Assembly (NCBI GenBank): GCA_020634375.1
Contig: JACKBX010000003.1
Span: forward strand, 186,001 to 250,000
Source of the DNA: Ardenticatenaceae bacterium
GTDB lineage: Bacteria; Chloroflexota; Anaerolineae; Promineifilales; Promineifilaceae
Reading direction: 5' to 3'
Length of the DNA stretch: 64,000 nt
Part shown: positions 16,082 through 24,638 of the stretch, one piece after another
Numbering within the stretch: the stretch's first letter is position 1
Layout of the letters: every line of letters starts with the position of its first letter
The notes under the pieces: model-generated
The model's input: only the letters and a program-made list of their open reading frames with translations
Database searches by the model: none
What the model was told of the DNA's origin: nothing
Program-made: the position numbers and the translations under genes

Positions 16082-16621
16082 TTACGCGGCTACAGGTTCT
16101 GCCTGCTTCACAAGTTCCAGTTCAATAGCAATATGGATGTCCTCACCAACCAGCACGCCACCTGTTTCTAGCGTCTGATTCCACGTCAGACCCCAATCTT
16201 TGCGATTAATCTTGCCCGTTGCCGAAAAACCAGCACTGGTTGTTCCCCAGGGGCTTTGCGCCTGCCCTGCGTATTCCACGTCTAAAGCAACTTCTTTTGT
16301 CACGCCACGAATAGTCAAATCGCCAATCAATTGCCCTTTGTTCTCACTGATTTGTTCCACTCGTTTGCTCTTAAACGTCATGACTGGGTGGTTCTCGACA
16401 TCAAAAAAGTCGGCCGAACGGAGATGGTTATCACGCTGATCTTCTTTGGTATTAATGCTCGCCAAGTCAATCTGAATATCTACTGTTGTGTTTGTAGGGT
16501 TTTCCTCATCAAACAATATGTCTCCACTAAATTTCTCAAATTGCCCACGCACTTTTGAGATCATCATGTGCCGCACCGTAAAGTTTACTTCTGAATGGGC
16601 CGAATCAATTTGCCAGGTCAT
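16082..16621 (-). CDS. YceI-family lipid-binding-fold protein
   Basis: 179 residues of the YceI family, a lipocalin-like barrel that binds isoprenoid or other amphiphilic molecules. Seen: the N-terminal WQIDSAHSEVNFTVRHMMISKVRGQF, the central LRSADFFDVENHPVMTFKS, and the C-terminal NRKDWGLTWN. There is no signal peptide, so unlike periplasmic E. coli YceI this is a cytoplasmic member. Transcribed divergently from a TetR regulator, with an operator embedded in its promoter; regulation by that TetR protein is a strong inference. YceI-TetR pairs are a recurring arrangement. Confidence 0.93.
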   Translation of the reverse strand: MTWQIDSAHSEVNFTVRHMMISKVRGQFEKFSGDILFDEENPTNTTVDIQIDLASINTKEDQRDNHLRSADFFDVENHPVMTFKSKRVEQISENKGQLIGDLTIRGVTKEVALDVEYAGQAQSPWGTTSAGFSATGKINRKDWGLTWNQTLETGGVLVGEDIHIAIELELVKQAEPVAA

Positions 16622-16685
16622 TTGTTATAATCTCCTTTGATATAATGTGTTCTGCCTTTTCATTGAAGGCTGGTCGAAATAAAAT

Positions 16686-16740
16686 GGACTACAGTCCGTT
16701 TATTTGTTACAATATTATCGGACTACAGTCCGTTTGTCAA
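16686..16740 (-). promoter_or_regulatory. yceI promoter with two TetR-type operators
   Basis: On the minus strand, consensus TTGACA (16740-16735) and TAATAT (16717-16712) are exactly 17 bp apart. The inverted repeat GGACTACAGTCC occupies the spacer (16720-16731) and recurs at 16686-16697, 34 bp away, downstream of the -10. The arms GGACT/AGTCC with their 2-bp centre are a typical small TetR operator. Binding would block RNA polymerase directly; being between the two genes it could also control tetR. Confidence 0.85.
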
Positions 16741-16780
16741 CAAAGATGAGAGAATCCTGTATTTTTTTATAGAGAACTGT

Positions 16781-17440
16781 ATGGAATCTAAACCCAAACC
16801 TATTCCACTGGGGAATCTTGCCGAAACCGGGGCCGATGAAAAAGTAGAACGGCGGGACGCAGCCGCGAACCGCACGCTCATTTTGCAAACGGCCGTAGCT
16901 CTCTTTGACGAACATGGTGTCAGCGATGTCAATATGGCCGACATCGCTCAAGCAGCCGGGGTCGGCAAAGGCACCCTGTACCGCCGCTTCAACAACAAAG
17001 GCGACTTATGCCTGGCGCTGCTGGACACACAGATGAGCGAATTTCAGGAAACGATGCTGGCGCAAATGCGGCAAATGACTGCCGATGGTGAAACGTATAT
17101 GGCGCAGTTGGGTATGTTTTTGGATGCGTTGGTGCATTTTACGGCCGTTCATCAACCCCTTCTTTGCGAAATACAACGTGAAGGGCTGTTCCTCCTCAGC
17201 GCCACCCTTTCCTTGCCCCACTTTTGGCAATACATGACGGTAAGCGGGCTGCTGCAAGCTGCCACAACCGCCGGTGAAATCTCTCCTGAGCTAGACATCG
17301 CCTACATTGCAGACGCGCTGCTGGCCCCGCTGAAGACTGACATCTTCCGCTTTCAGCGTGAGGTGCGCGAATTTTCATTGGAACGCATTAGCGCGGGGCT
17401 GCGCTCCCTCACAGCAGCTTTAGCGGCTGCACCAAGTTGA
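16781..17440 (+). CDS. TetR/AcrR-family transcriptional regulator
   Basis: 219 residues. Residues about 27-75 are the TetR DNA-binding domain: NRTLILQTAVALFDEHGVSDVNMADIAQAAGVGKGTLYRRFNNKGDL, with the HTH and the Y-R-F/K anchor of the fourth helix. The rest is a helical ligand-binding domain without recognisable specificity. It is the obvious candidate to bind the paired GGACTACAGTCC sites at 16686-16731 and to repress yceI and itself. The ATG at 16781 lacks a Shine-Dalgarno; TATAGA lies 7 nt upstream, so the transcript may be leaderless. Confidence 0.93.
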   Translation: MESKPKPIPLGNLAETGADEKVERRDAAANRTLILQTAVALFDEHGVSDVNMADIAQAAGVGKGTLYRRFNNKGDLCLALLDTQMSEFQETMLAQMRQMTADGETYMAQLGMFLDALVHFTAVHQPLLCEIQREGLFLLSATLSLPHFWQYMTVSGLLQAATTAGEISPELDIAYIADALLAPLKTDIFRFQREVREFSLERISAGLRSLTAALAAAPS

Positions 17441-17506
17441 TTCTGCTAATCCCATTTCACTTCTTTTCAATGGCAGCCGGACAGGTGTCTTGCTACTATT
17501 TCTGGC

Positions 17507-19309
17507 ATGAAAAAACCAATATTCACAAATACGCACGGCCGTAAACGGCCGTTTCTCCACACCCTTCTCGCACTCACCCTTCTAACACTGGTCCCGCTTA
17601 TCTGGCTGACCGTTCGGGCACAGGTTAGCAACCAGGCATACCTGCCCGTCATCTACAGCCCGCCGCTGCCAACGCCGCAAGTATCAGACAGCCCCGCTTA
17701 CGGCGTCAATTTCATCAGTGCGCCGGAACGCATCGCCAATGAAGAGCAGTTCCAGAATGGGGTATCAACCGGAGCCGCCTGGAACCGTTGGCCCATGTAC
17801 TGGTTCAATGTCGAGCGCAGCGCCGGTCTCTTTTGCTGGAACCCTACTATCTCTGGCTGCGATGGCGCACCGGACACGGATACGGCCGTCATTCAAGACA
17901 TCAATCATGGCCTGAAAAGCAACGCCATTTTGCTTGGAACACCCGGCTTCTACATCACCGGCTTGGCAAGTCATGCCAGCAACGAGACCATTCGCCGCAA
18001 TGGATTTGAAATTCAAACCATCAATACCGCTACACCGCAGGGCTTGTATGCTTCCGTTTTTACAGATGGCAGCGATACCCCCGGCGCGGGCAAGCAAATT
18101 AACCCAGAGAATAAGTGGGCGATGTATGTATTTACGGCCGTTTCCCGCTACAAACCCGGCGGCGTATTAGCCCAACAGCAAGGCTGGTCTTCCGGTGTAG
18201 GCATCACTCATTGGGAAATGTGGAACGAACCCGACCTGACCATCTTTTGGGACAGCAGCCTGGCCGACTTTGCCCGTCTGCAAAAAGTGGGCTATCTGGC
18301 TGCCAAGCAAGCCGATGCCAATGCCCAGGTACTCTTTGGCGCACTGGCAAATAACAGCAGCCTACCCAATTATTATGGCGACGTGCTGACAATCTACGAT
18401 GACGACCCACTTGCCGCTACCCACGGCTACTTCCACGACATTTTGGCAACACACAGCTACTTCACGGCATGGCAATCGTGGTATCACGTTTTCCGTGCCA
18501 CAAACACAATGGGCGCACACGGGCTGTCCAAACCCATTTGGCTGAATGAATCCGGCGTACCCGCCTGGAATGATTACCCCGGCCCAGTTTGGGATGCGCA
18601 CAGCAGCCTGCGGGCCACAATGGACGAGCAAGCCAGCTACATCATCCAAAGCGCCATGTACGCCACCTTTGCTGGGGCGGACGCCATTTTCCATTTTCAA
18701 CTATACGATGGCTGCGGCAACCAGCCAGCTTTCACCGATTTTCCGCCGCACAATGGCGAACTGTGCGATGCCAATGGAATGCTGATCACCGATTCGACCA
18801 AACCGTGTGCGGGAGATGCCAACGGCTTGTTCCGCAATCCCAGCAATGACCCCAGCTTTTCCTGCTTTACGCAGCACCCGCAAGCAGGCACAGCGAGGCC
18901 CAATTTTGCCGCTTATCGCGTGCTGACCACTTATCTGACAAATGTCACACCCTACTTGCGGCAGCGGCTGGGTGCACCAAAATGTGTCGGGCCTTTCAAC
19001 GGACAGATGGTGGAGCCAATTGAAGTGATTGGCTTTGAACAGCCGGGTACGGGCAAGCGTGTGGTGGGGCTGTGGACGCTGTGTGGGGATAATGAAACGG
19101 CCGTCCTCACCGCCACCAACCCCGCAGGCACAGCCACCCTCGTCTACCCCGATGGCAGCACACAAGCTATCAGCGCACAAAACGGCAGCTACACCATCCA
19201 ACTCCCCGGCGCGACAAACCGCAACCCCTACCCCGGCGCTGAATACCCCGCCCCCTTCTACCCAATTGGCGGCCGTCCCGTTATTCTCGTAGAATCAATG
19301 AGCAATTAA
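17507..19309 (+). CDS. Secreted clan-A-like glycoside hydrolase (TIM barrel)
   Basis: 600 residues with an N-terminal signal segment (RPFLHTLLALTLLTLVPLIWLTVRA) and then QAYLPVIYSPPLPTP, a short surface motif and linker. The catalytic module has the two signatures of GH clan A: HWEMWNEPD near residue 240 (the Glu after Asn is the likely acid/base) and PIWLNESG near 345 (Glu the likely nucleophile). Additional barrel segments include HSYFTAW. The C-terminal region (about 500-590) is a small beta domain resembling those of GH39/GH5-like enzymes. The substrate cannot be read from sequence. TACTAT lies 7 nt before ATG, with no Shine-Dalgarno. An inactive relative is possible but both Glu are present. 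Confidence 0.75.
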   Translation: MKKPIFTNTHGRKRPFLHTLLALTLLTLVPLIWLTVRAQVSNQAYLPVIYSPPLPTPQVSDSPAYGVNFISAPERIANEEQFQNGVSTGAAWNRWPMYWFNVERSAGLFCWNPTISGCDGAPDTDTAVIQDINHGLKSNAILLGTPGFYITGLASHASNETIRRNGFEIQTINTATPQGLYASVFTDGSDTPGAGKQINPENKWAMYVFTAVSRYKPGGVLAQQQGWSSGVGITHWEMWNEPDLTIFWDSSLADFARLQKVGYLAAKQADANAQVLFGALANNSSLPNYYGDVLTIYDDDPLAATHGYFHDILATHSYFTAWQSWYHVFRATNTMGAHGLSKPIWLNESGVPAWNDYPGPVWDAHSSLRATMDEQASYIIQSAMYATFAGADAIFHFQLYDGCGNQPAFTDFPPHNGELCDANGMLITDSTKPCAGDANGLFRNPSNDPSFSCFTQHPQAGTARPNFAAYRVLTTYLTNVTPYLRQRLGAPKCVGPFNGQMVEPIEVIGFEQPGTGKRVVGLWTLCGDNETAVLTATNPAGTATLVYPDGSTQAISAQNGSYTIQLPGATNRNPYPGAEYPAPFYPIGGRPVILVESMSN

Positions 19310-19336
19310 CAATTCTCAATTCATTATTCATTATTC
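19290..19336. repeat. AATTAACAATT-type low-complexity repeat
   Basis: Iterated 'aattaacaatt', 'caattcattattcattattc' words, overlapping the last codons of the hydrolase gene and continuing to the palindrome at 19346. Same word class as 9335-9400. Confidence 0.5.
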
Positions 19337-19345
19337 AGGTGGAGC

Positions 19346-19386
19346 CTGAGCTTGTCGAAGGCAAAACCGGGCTTCGACAAGCTCAG
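19346..19386. repeat. REP-like palindrome with 15-bp perfect arms
   Basis: CTGAGCTTGTCGAAG (19346-19360) and CTTCGACAAGCTCAG (19372-19386) flank an 11-nt loop. Sequences of this type (GAGCnTGTCGAAG) are known as dispersed intergenic repeats in many unrelated bacterial genomes. It lies between the hydrolase and the GNAT gene and may also fold as a transcript hairpin. Confidence 0.85.
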
Positions 19387-19419
19387 CCCTCGACTAGCTG
19401 TATAGTTACATTCATTATT

Positions 19420-19989
19420 ATGAAAGCAATCCTCCGCGAATTTCCCGACCAAATCGAAACGCCGCGCCTGCTCATCCGCAGCCCTATGCCCGGCGATGGC
19501 GCAATGGTGCGCCAGGCCGTTATCGAAAGCCAGGAAGAGCTAAAACAATGGCTTCCCTGGGCGGTGAATATCCCCTCCGAAGAAGAATACGAAGTACGCG
19601 TGCGCGAGGGACAGTTAAAATTTCTCTCCCGCGAAGATATGTGGCTGATGGTGCTGCTCAAAGAAACAGGACAAATCATTGGCGGCAGTGGTCTGCACCG
19701 TATTAATTGGGATGTGCCCAAATTTGAGATTGGCTACTGGCTGCACACCGCACACACTGGCAAAGGATATATGACCGAAGCTGTCACTGCCATCAGCAAT
19801 TTTGCCTTTGATGTCCTGCACGCAGAACGTGTAGAAATCCGTTGTGATGCACGGAATGAGCGCAGCGCGGCGGTGGCCCGCCGACTGAACTTCACACACG
19901 AAGCGACACTGCACCGGCACGGCCGTCACCATCTCACCAACGACCTCATCGACACCTACATCTTTGCCAAACTACGCCAGAGAAGTTAA
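19420..19989 (+). CDS. GNAT-family N-acetyltransferase (RimJ/RimL type)
   Basis: 189 residues. Typical RimJ/RimL-like features: ETPRLLIRSPMPGDGAMV at the start, FEIGYWLHTAHTGKGYMTEAVTAISNFAF containing the acetyl-CoA-binding turn (variant of Q/RxxGxG/A), and VEIRCDARNERSAAVARRLNFTHEATLHRH near the end. It transfers an acetyl group from acetyl-CoA to an amine, often a protein N-terminus or a small molecule. The start at 19420 is chosen because the longer frame from 19339 translates the REP-like palindrome. No ribosome-binding site is clear; TATAGT lies 14 nt upstream. Confidence 0.9.
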   Translation: MKAILREFPDQIETPRLLIRSPMPGDGAMVRQAVIESQEELKQWLPWAVNIPSEEEYEVRVREGQLKFLSREDMWLMVLLKETGQIIGGSGLHRINWDVPKFEIGYWLHTAHTGKGYMTEAVTAISNFAFDVLHAERVEIRCDARNERSAAVARRLNFTHEATLHRHGRHHLTNDLIDTYIFAKLRQRS

Positions 19990-20038
19990 ACATTGTGATC
20001 TAGGAATTAACCCGTTTCCTTAACTTTCCCAAACCGCA

Positions 20039-20067
20039 TTGGACAACTACTAACACGCCGTTATAAT
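20039..20067 (+). promoter_or_regulatory. Sigma70-type promoter of secD-secF
   Basis: TTGGAC (20039-20044) and consensus TATAAT (20062-20067), spacer exactly 17 bp. Transcription would begin near 20074, leaving a leader of about 130 nt before secD. Confidence 0.75.
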
Positions 20068-20202
20068 CCCCTGTGCTTTCTCCCCAATTGAGAGATTGCA
20101 GAAATCAAAGTATCTATAATATAAGCGTAGCCGCGGCAATCCAGTTGCACGACTCACACTGGAACCTGTTCGCGGCTGTATTGTGATGATAGGAATTGGA
20201 GA

Positions 20203-21549
20203 ATGAGTAGAAACGATTTTATTTGGTTATTCATCATCGTGCTCATCGTTGCAGGTGGCATTTGGGTTGTTACCAACCCCGATTACCCGATTCGGCAAGG
20301 GCTAGATTTGCAAGGCGGCTTACAAGTCCTGTTGCAAGCAGACCCATTACCCGGACAAGAGGTAACGAATGAAGACATCAACACCGCCGCCAGCATCATT
20401 GAACAGCGTATCAACGCCCTCGGTCTTACCGAGCCGCTTGTAGAAGTAGCACAAGGGGAAAATCGCATTGTCGTGGAATTGCCCGGCGTCGAAAATCCCC
20501 AAGAGGCCATCTCCCTGATTCAAGAAACGGCGCTGCTGGAGTTTATCGACACCGGTAGTCAACCCCTTGAGGATGGAACTTGTGTCCGCACTAGCTACAA
20601 CAATGGGCAGCCCTCCCGCTGTGAATTAGACCCCGAAAATCCCGACCCCAGCGCCATCCAATTCCCTGCCTCCACTTATGAGACGATTTTAACCGGAGCT
20701 GGACTGCGCTCTGCGGCCGTTGAGAGTTCACAGTACGGCGAAATCTACGTCAGTTTTTCGCTGCAACCAGACGCCGCCGAGGTTTTTGCCAATTACACCC
20801 GCGACAATATCGGCAACTTTTTGACCATTGTACTCGACAAGCAAGTTGTTTCTAGTCCGCGCATTAACAGTGCCATTGACGGTGGCAGCGGCTCCATTAC
20901 TGGCAACTTTACCTATGATGAGGCCAGCACGCTGGCGCTGCAACTGCGTTATGGTAGTTTGCCCGTGCCATTGGTCATCGAAAGTACGCGGCAGGTAGGA
21001 GCCACACTGGGTGAATTCTCGATTAATTCCAGTATTCGCGCCGGGGCCATTGGATTGGCTATCGTGCTGCTGTTCATGTTCGTCTACTATCGTTTGCCCG
21101 GTTTTCTGGCCGATATTGCGCTGCTGGCCTACGCGCTGCTGAATGTGACTGCGTTCATGTTGTTTGGGGTGACGCTGACGCTGCCAGCCATCACCGGCTT
21201 TTTGCTTTCAACGGGAATGGCGGTGGATGCGAATATTCTGGTGTTTGAACGCATGAAAGAAGAGCTGCGCAAGGGGGCGACCTTGCGCGAAGCTATTTTG
21301 ACTGGGTTTGATAAGGCGTGGTCGTCTATCCGCGACTCGAATATCGCTACGCTGGTGATTTGTGGTATTTTGTTGATTTTTGGGCGCAGTTTTGGGGCGA
21401 GTGTGGTGGTTGGTTTTGCCATTACGTTGGCAATTGGCGTGATGATCAGCATGTTTACGGCCGTTATCATCACCCGCACCCTCGTCCGCATCATCATGGG
21501 TCGCTCAGTCGCCTGGTTAAAAGGCAAAAAATGGCTGTTGGGCGTGTAA
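20203..21549 (+). CDS. secD: Protein translocase subunit SecD
   Basis: 448 residues. SecD works with SecF as an RND-type, proton-driven partner of SecYEG that pulls exported proteins across the membrane. Seen: one N-terminal helix, the D1 motif YPIRQGLDLQGGLQVLL, a P1 domain with ASIIEQRINALGLTEPLVEV, and then five C-terminal helices with FLLSTGMAVDANILVFERMKEELRKG, the conserved proton-relay region. It is shorter than E. coli SecD, as is usual in Gram-positive-type and Chloroflexi sequences. AGGA lies 8 nt before ATG 20203. secF follows after 20 bp, giving a two-gene operon. Confidence 0.97.
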   Translation: MSRNDFIWLFIIVLIVAGGIWVVTNPDYPIRQGLDLQGGLQVLLQADPLPGQEVTNEDINTAASIIEQRINALGLTEPLVEVAQGENRIVVELPGVENPQEAISLIQETALLEFIDTGSQPLEDGTCVRTSYNNGQPSRCELDPENPDPSAIQFPASTYETILTGAGLRSAAVESSQYGEIYVSFSLQPDAAEVFANYTRDNIGNFLTIVLDKQVVSSPRINSAIDGGSGSITGNFTYDEASTLALQLRYGSLPVPLVIESTRQVGATLGEFSINSSIRAGAIGLAIVLLFMFVYYRLPGFLADIALLAYALLNVTAFMLFGVTLTLPAITGFLLSTGMAVDANILVFERMKEELRKGATLREAILTGFDKAWSSIRDSNIATLVICGILLIFGRSFGASVVVGFAITLAIGVMISMFTAVIITRTLVRIIMGRSVAWLKGKKWLLGV

Positions 21550-21569
21550 TCAGTTACGAGATATAGACT

Positions 21570-22496
21570 ATGTACAATATTGTAGAAAAACGAAAGACAT
21601 ACTTTATCCTCTCCGGCATCATCATCGGGCTAGGCATTGCCGCCATGATTTATTCGCTCATCAACACTGGAACCATCTTCCGACTGGGCGTAGATTTTCG
21701 CGGTGGCACACGGTTTGAGGTGCAGTTCTCTGAGCCGGTGACAGAAGCACAAATCGAAGATGTATTCGCCGAGTTTGGCGTGACCAGCCCGGCAGTGGTG
21801 GCACTGCGTGGCGAGAATTTGCAAAACGCGTGGCAAATCCGCACGGAGTTCAAAGACCCCGAAGAAGCACAAGCCATTGAGGACGCTTTGAACACACTCT
21901 CCCCCCTAGTTCCGGGTACGCTGCAAGTGCAAAGCGTCAGTCCTTCGGTGAGCGCGGAAGTGACACGGGCGGCGTTTGTGGCAATCATTGTGGCGGCGGC
22001 GGTGATTTTGGTGTACATCATGTTTGTGTTCCGCCAGGTTCCCAATCCGTTCCGCTACGGGGTGAGCGCGGTGACGGCGATGTTGCACGACTTGTTTGTG
22101 ATTTTTGGCTTTGCGGCGATCACAGGTGTCATTTTGGGCTGGGAAGTGGATGCGTTGTTTTTGACGGCCGTCCTCACCGTCGCTGGCTTCTCTTTGCAAG
22201 ATACTATTGTCGTTTTTGACCGTATCCGCGAAAATATTGCGAAACGGCCGTTAGAGAAATACGAAACCATCGTCAACCGCTCCATCTTGGAAACCATTCA
22301 TCGCTCCCTGGCTACCCAGCTTAACGCGATGTTTGTCATGGTTGCCATTCTGCTCTTTGGCGGCACGTCCATCAAACCCTTCATCGCCGTATTATTTGTG
22401 GGGATGCTTAGCGGCACGTATAGTTCCATTTTTACGGCCGTTCCCATGCTTGTATCCTGGGAAAAAGAAGAAATCCCCGTATTAAGCAAGCTTTAG
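21570..22496 (+). CDS. secF: Protein translocase subunit SecF
   Basis: 308 residues, the usual size. Features: N-terminal KRKTYFILSGIIIGLGIAAMIYSL helix, the SecF signature GVDFRGGTRFEVQF, and six-helix membrane domain with AGFSLQDTIVVFDRIRENI, the conserved DxxV-V-DRIRE loop. It pairs with SecD encoded 20 bp upstream. yajC, often the third member, is absent here. A perfect 17-bp hairpin ends the operon. Confidence 0.97.
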   Translation: MYNIVEKRKTYFILSGIIIGLGIAAMIYSLINTGTIFRLGVDFRGGTRFEVQFSEPVTEAQIEDVFAEFGVTSPAVVALRGENLQNAWQIRTEFKDPEEAQAIEDALNTLSPLVPGTLQVQSVSPSVSAEVTRAAFVAIIVAAAVILVYIMFVFRQVPNPFRYGVSAVTAMLHDLFVIFGFAAITGVILGWEVDALFLTAVLTVAGFSLQDTIVVFDRIRENIAKRPLEKYETIVNRSILETIHRSLATQLNAMFVMVAILLFGGTSIKPFIAVLFVGMLSGTYSSIFTAVPMLVSWEKEEIPVLSKL

Positions 22497-22501
22497 TCAT
22501 G

Positions 22502-22548
22502 GTTTAGCAAAGGGTTCAATCATTAGGGGACTGAACCCTTTGCTAAAC
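22502..22548 (+). terminator. Hairpin at the end of secDF
   Basis: A perfect 17-bp inverted repeat (22502-22518 with 22532-22548; core AGCAAAGGGTTCA) with a 13-nt loop, 6 bp after the secF stop codon. A T-rich tract (TTGTTTTT) follows only after 11 nt. Likely the terminator of secDF. Confidence 0.75.
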
Positions 22549-22580
22549 ACCAAACAAATTGTTTTTGAGGGAGGTCTGCT

Positions 22581-23921
22581 ATGCGTAAGCATTTATTGCT
22601 AATTGCTTTGGGGATATTGGCGATAGTTGGCTGCGCAGAACAGGCCGTGAGCACACCCACAGCCGTCAACCCAGTTGTCTTCCCCACTGCCAGCATTCGT
22701 GAACTACCTGTTACGTTTACGCCTGTAGCTACCCAGGCAATCGTGACGCCCACGCCACCAGCCAGCCCCACCCCACCTGCACCCACAGCTACGCCGATGG
22801 ATTTTGGCGAAACGGCCGTTGAACTCCATTACCGCATTCTCGCACTAGGACTAGACCGCCGTCTACAAGGAACCATCGGCAGCCAGATCATCTTTGCCGA
22901 TGAAAACAGCGGCGTCATCCTGCAACGCAGCAACCAGGGCTTAGTACTACTTGAACTGCAACAAACGCTGCCCGAACTCGATCTGGAGCCTATACCAGAT
23001 GGCTGCGACACCTGCGTGTACGTATCATATAACCTGCCATTGTCGCATTTATCTGGGGAAGGCTGGCTGCAAGACCCGGTGCTGCTGGCAAGTGTTGAAA
23101 ACCTGCTGGCGGCGGTGCTGGGGCCACACTTCCCGCCTGATACGATTATTGGGCTGCGTCGCAGCGCTTCCCCCTATGCCCCAGCGCACACCATCGCCCT
23201 CACGGCTGACGGGCAGGTATGGCGCTGGCTGGCAACAGAGGGAAATGTGGATGAGCCATTGGTGGAAACGGCCGTTTCCAATGCCCGCGCCACCCTCAAC
23301 ACCCTGACCCTGGAGCAATTATCCTCCACCTACGAAGCCAACTGCGCAGGTGTCCCCGCAGAGACCCTCTACCTGAACAACGGCACGACAGACATCAGCA
23401 CCGACATTCTCTGCCCAGGATACACCTTGCCGGCCACTCTGCTGCCCCTGTATCTGGCACTCGATGCGCCGCTGCAAGAAAAGCTAGACACGCTGGATGG
23501 CCCGGCGCGTCCCCCGGCCGGGTTCCCCCTGGCGGCATTGCTGGATTATCGCCGTGCTGATGGGGCACGGCTGACAATCTACCAGGATGGATTCATAGAG
23601 GCGCAAGATGCGGCAACGGCCGTTTACACCAGCACACTCGCCGCCACAGACATCTTCAGCCTGACCACCCATTTACTAGACAGCGGCCTCCTCAGCAGCG
23701 GCCTGACCTCTTTCACCGTGCAAAATACAGAAACCGAGACAACAACAGTTGCAACCTCTTTGCTACTGCTGCGCGGCCCAGACGCCGTGTATGATGGACG
23801 CTGGCAAGGAGAAGAAACGGCCGTTGCCCCCCTGGATACCCTGCTCAACCAACTCATTGGACTGGTTGAAGAGAACGAGGGAACGGCAGTCGCCACAGCC
23901 ACCCCCACACCAGCCCCATAA
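22581..23921 (+). CDS. Lipoprotein of unknown function with Pro/Thr linker
   Basis: 446 residues. The N-terminus (MRKHLLLIALGILAIVGCAEQ) is a lipoprotein signal with lipobox A-I-V-G-C, so Cys18 should be lipidated. A linker of repeated PT/PTP units spans about 40-70. The remaining 370 residues form a mixed alpha/beta exported domain I do not recognise; it contains CDTCVYVSYNLP and two later Cys (NCAGV, ILCPGY), perhaps disulfides. GGGAGG sits 9 nt before ATG. It lies behind the secDF terminator and is probably monocistronic, ending at a shared hairpin. Confidence 0.8.
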   Translation: MRKHLLLIALGILAIVGCAEQAVSTPTAVNPVVFPTASIRELPVTFTPVATQAIVTPTPPASPTPPAPTATPMDFGETAVELHYRILALGLDRRLQGTIGSQIIFADENSGVILQRSNQGLVLLELQQTLPELDLEPIPDGCDTCVYVSYNLPLSHLSGEGWLQDPVLLASVENLLAAVLGPHFPPDTIIGLRRSASPYAPAHTIALTADGQVWRWLATEGNVDEPLVETAVSNARATLNTLTLEQLSSTYEANCAGVPAETLYLNNGTTDISTDILCPGYTLPATLLPLYLALDAPLQEKLDTLDGPARPPAGFPLAALLDYRRADGARLTIYQDGFIEAQDAATAVYTSTLAATDIFSLTTHLLDSGLLSSGLTSFTVQNTETETTTVATSLLLLRGPDAVYDGRWQGEETAVAPLDTLLNQLIGLVEENEGTAVATATPTPAP

Positions 23922-23927
23922 AAAATA

Positions 23928-23955
23928 GCGGACGAAATGAGGTCATTTCGTCCGC
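23928..23955. terminator. Bidirectional terminator between lipoprotein and OsmC-like genes
   Basis: Perfect 13-bp stem, GCGGACGAAATGA with its complement, loop of 2-4 nt. The minus-strand side runs into TATTTTTT, so it ends the OsmC-like transcript; on the plus strand it lies 6 bp after the lipoprotein stop. Confidence 0.85.
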
Positions 23956-24058
23956 CACTTGCTTTGTGTGGTGTTCCAGATTGCGTCAGGTAGCTCTGTA
24001 ACACACACAACCTCTACGCTTACGCCCCCCAGAGGTTGCGCTGCACAATTGCCAGTTA

Positions 24059-24466
24059 TTAATCTCCAGCCTGTAATGCCATCTCCACCGTTGTTGTCTG
24101 CACCGTAATTTGCGGCGGATACTCAAAATGCTTCTTCACTGCACATTGGTCGGCAGCACGGATCACAGCAGCTTTGTACTTTTCCGGGAAATCAGGCGGA
24201 ACCTGAATATCCAGGTTCACATGCGAAACTAATCCAGTAAACGGGTTCACCCGCAAGCTCTGCACCAGGCGCACACCCTCTGTAGAAATGCCGCGCTGAC
24301 GGCAAAATCCCAATACATAAATACCCGCGCATGTGCCAATAGATGCCAAAAACGTAGCAAAAGGCGTGGGAGCGCTGGCAACCGGTGGTTGGTCTGTCGG
24401 AATTGTAAAGGGGCCGAAATGCGCATCTACCCGCATCCCGCCGGGAAAGTCGATTATCATATCCAT
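24059..24466 (-). CDS. OsmC-like protein
   Basis: 135 residues of the OsmC/Ohr-like fold. Features: MDMIIDFPGGMRVDAHFGPFTIPTDQP, then SAPTPFATFLASIGTCAGIYVLGFCRQRGI, where the Cys in GTC and the later DQCAVKKHFEYPP Cys are the two positions used by OsmC peroxidases. Expected role: thiol-dependent peroxide reduction, or an uncharacterised OsmC-like function. The start is the in-frame ATG at 24466, because GGAGG at 24479-24475 has 8-nt spacing; an earlier frame start at 24571 has none. Monocistronic, convergent with the lipoprotein gene. Confidence 0.88.
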   Translation of the reverse strand: MDMIIDFPGGMRVDAHFGPFTIPTDQPPVASAPTPFATFLASIGTCAGIYVLGFCRQRGISTEGVRLVQSLRVNPFTGLVSHVNLDIQVPPDFPEKYKAAVIRAADQCAVKKHFEYPPQITVQTTTVEMALQAGD

Positions 24467-24553
24467 ATCATGATCCTCCGTTTTAGGAATATTTTTAATG
24501 GCAAAAGCTCCCCAGTTCGCCACCCTATATGTAGATGCAGTTGAATAAAAAAG

Positions 24554-24583
24554 GTGACATTCCCCTCCCAAAACCCGTATAAT
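24554..24583 (+). promoter_or_regulatory. Candidate promoter of yhhN
   Basis: GTGACA (24554-24559) and consensus TATAAT (24578-24583), spacer 18 bp. Transcription would start near 24590, about 50 nt before yhhN at 24639. Confidence 0.6.
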
Positions 24584-24638
24584 TCCCCATAGATTTCATC
24601 TTTCACCCTTCATTTCTCATTCTTACCCGGAGGCCGCT

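Noticed and set aside
19339..19419. N-terminal extension of the GNAT protein
   Set aside because: It translates the REP-like palindrome; the conserved domain starts after ATG 19420.
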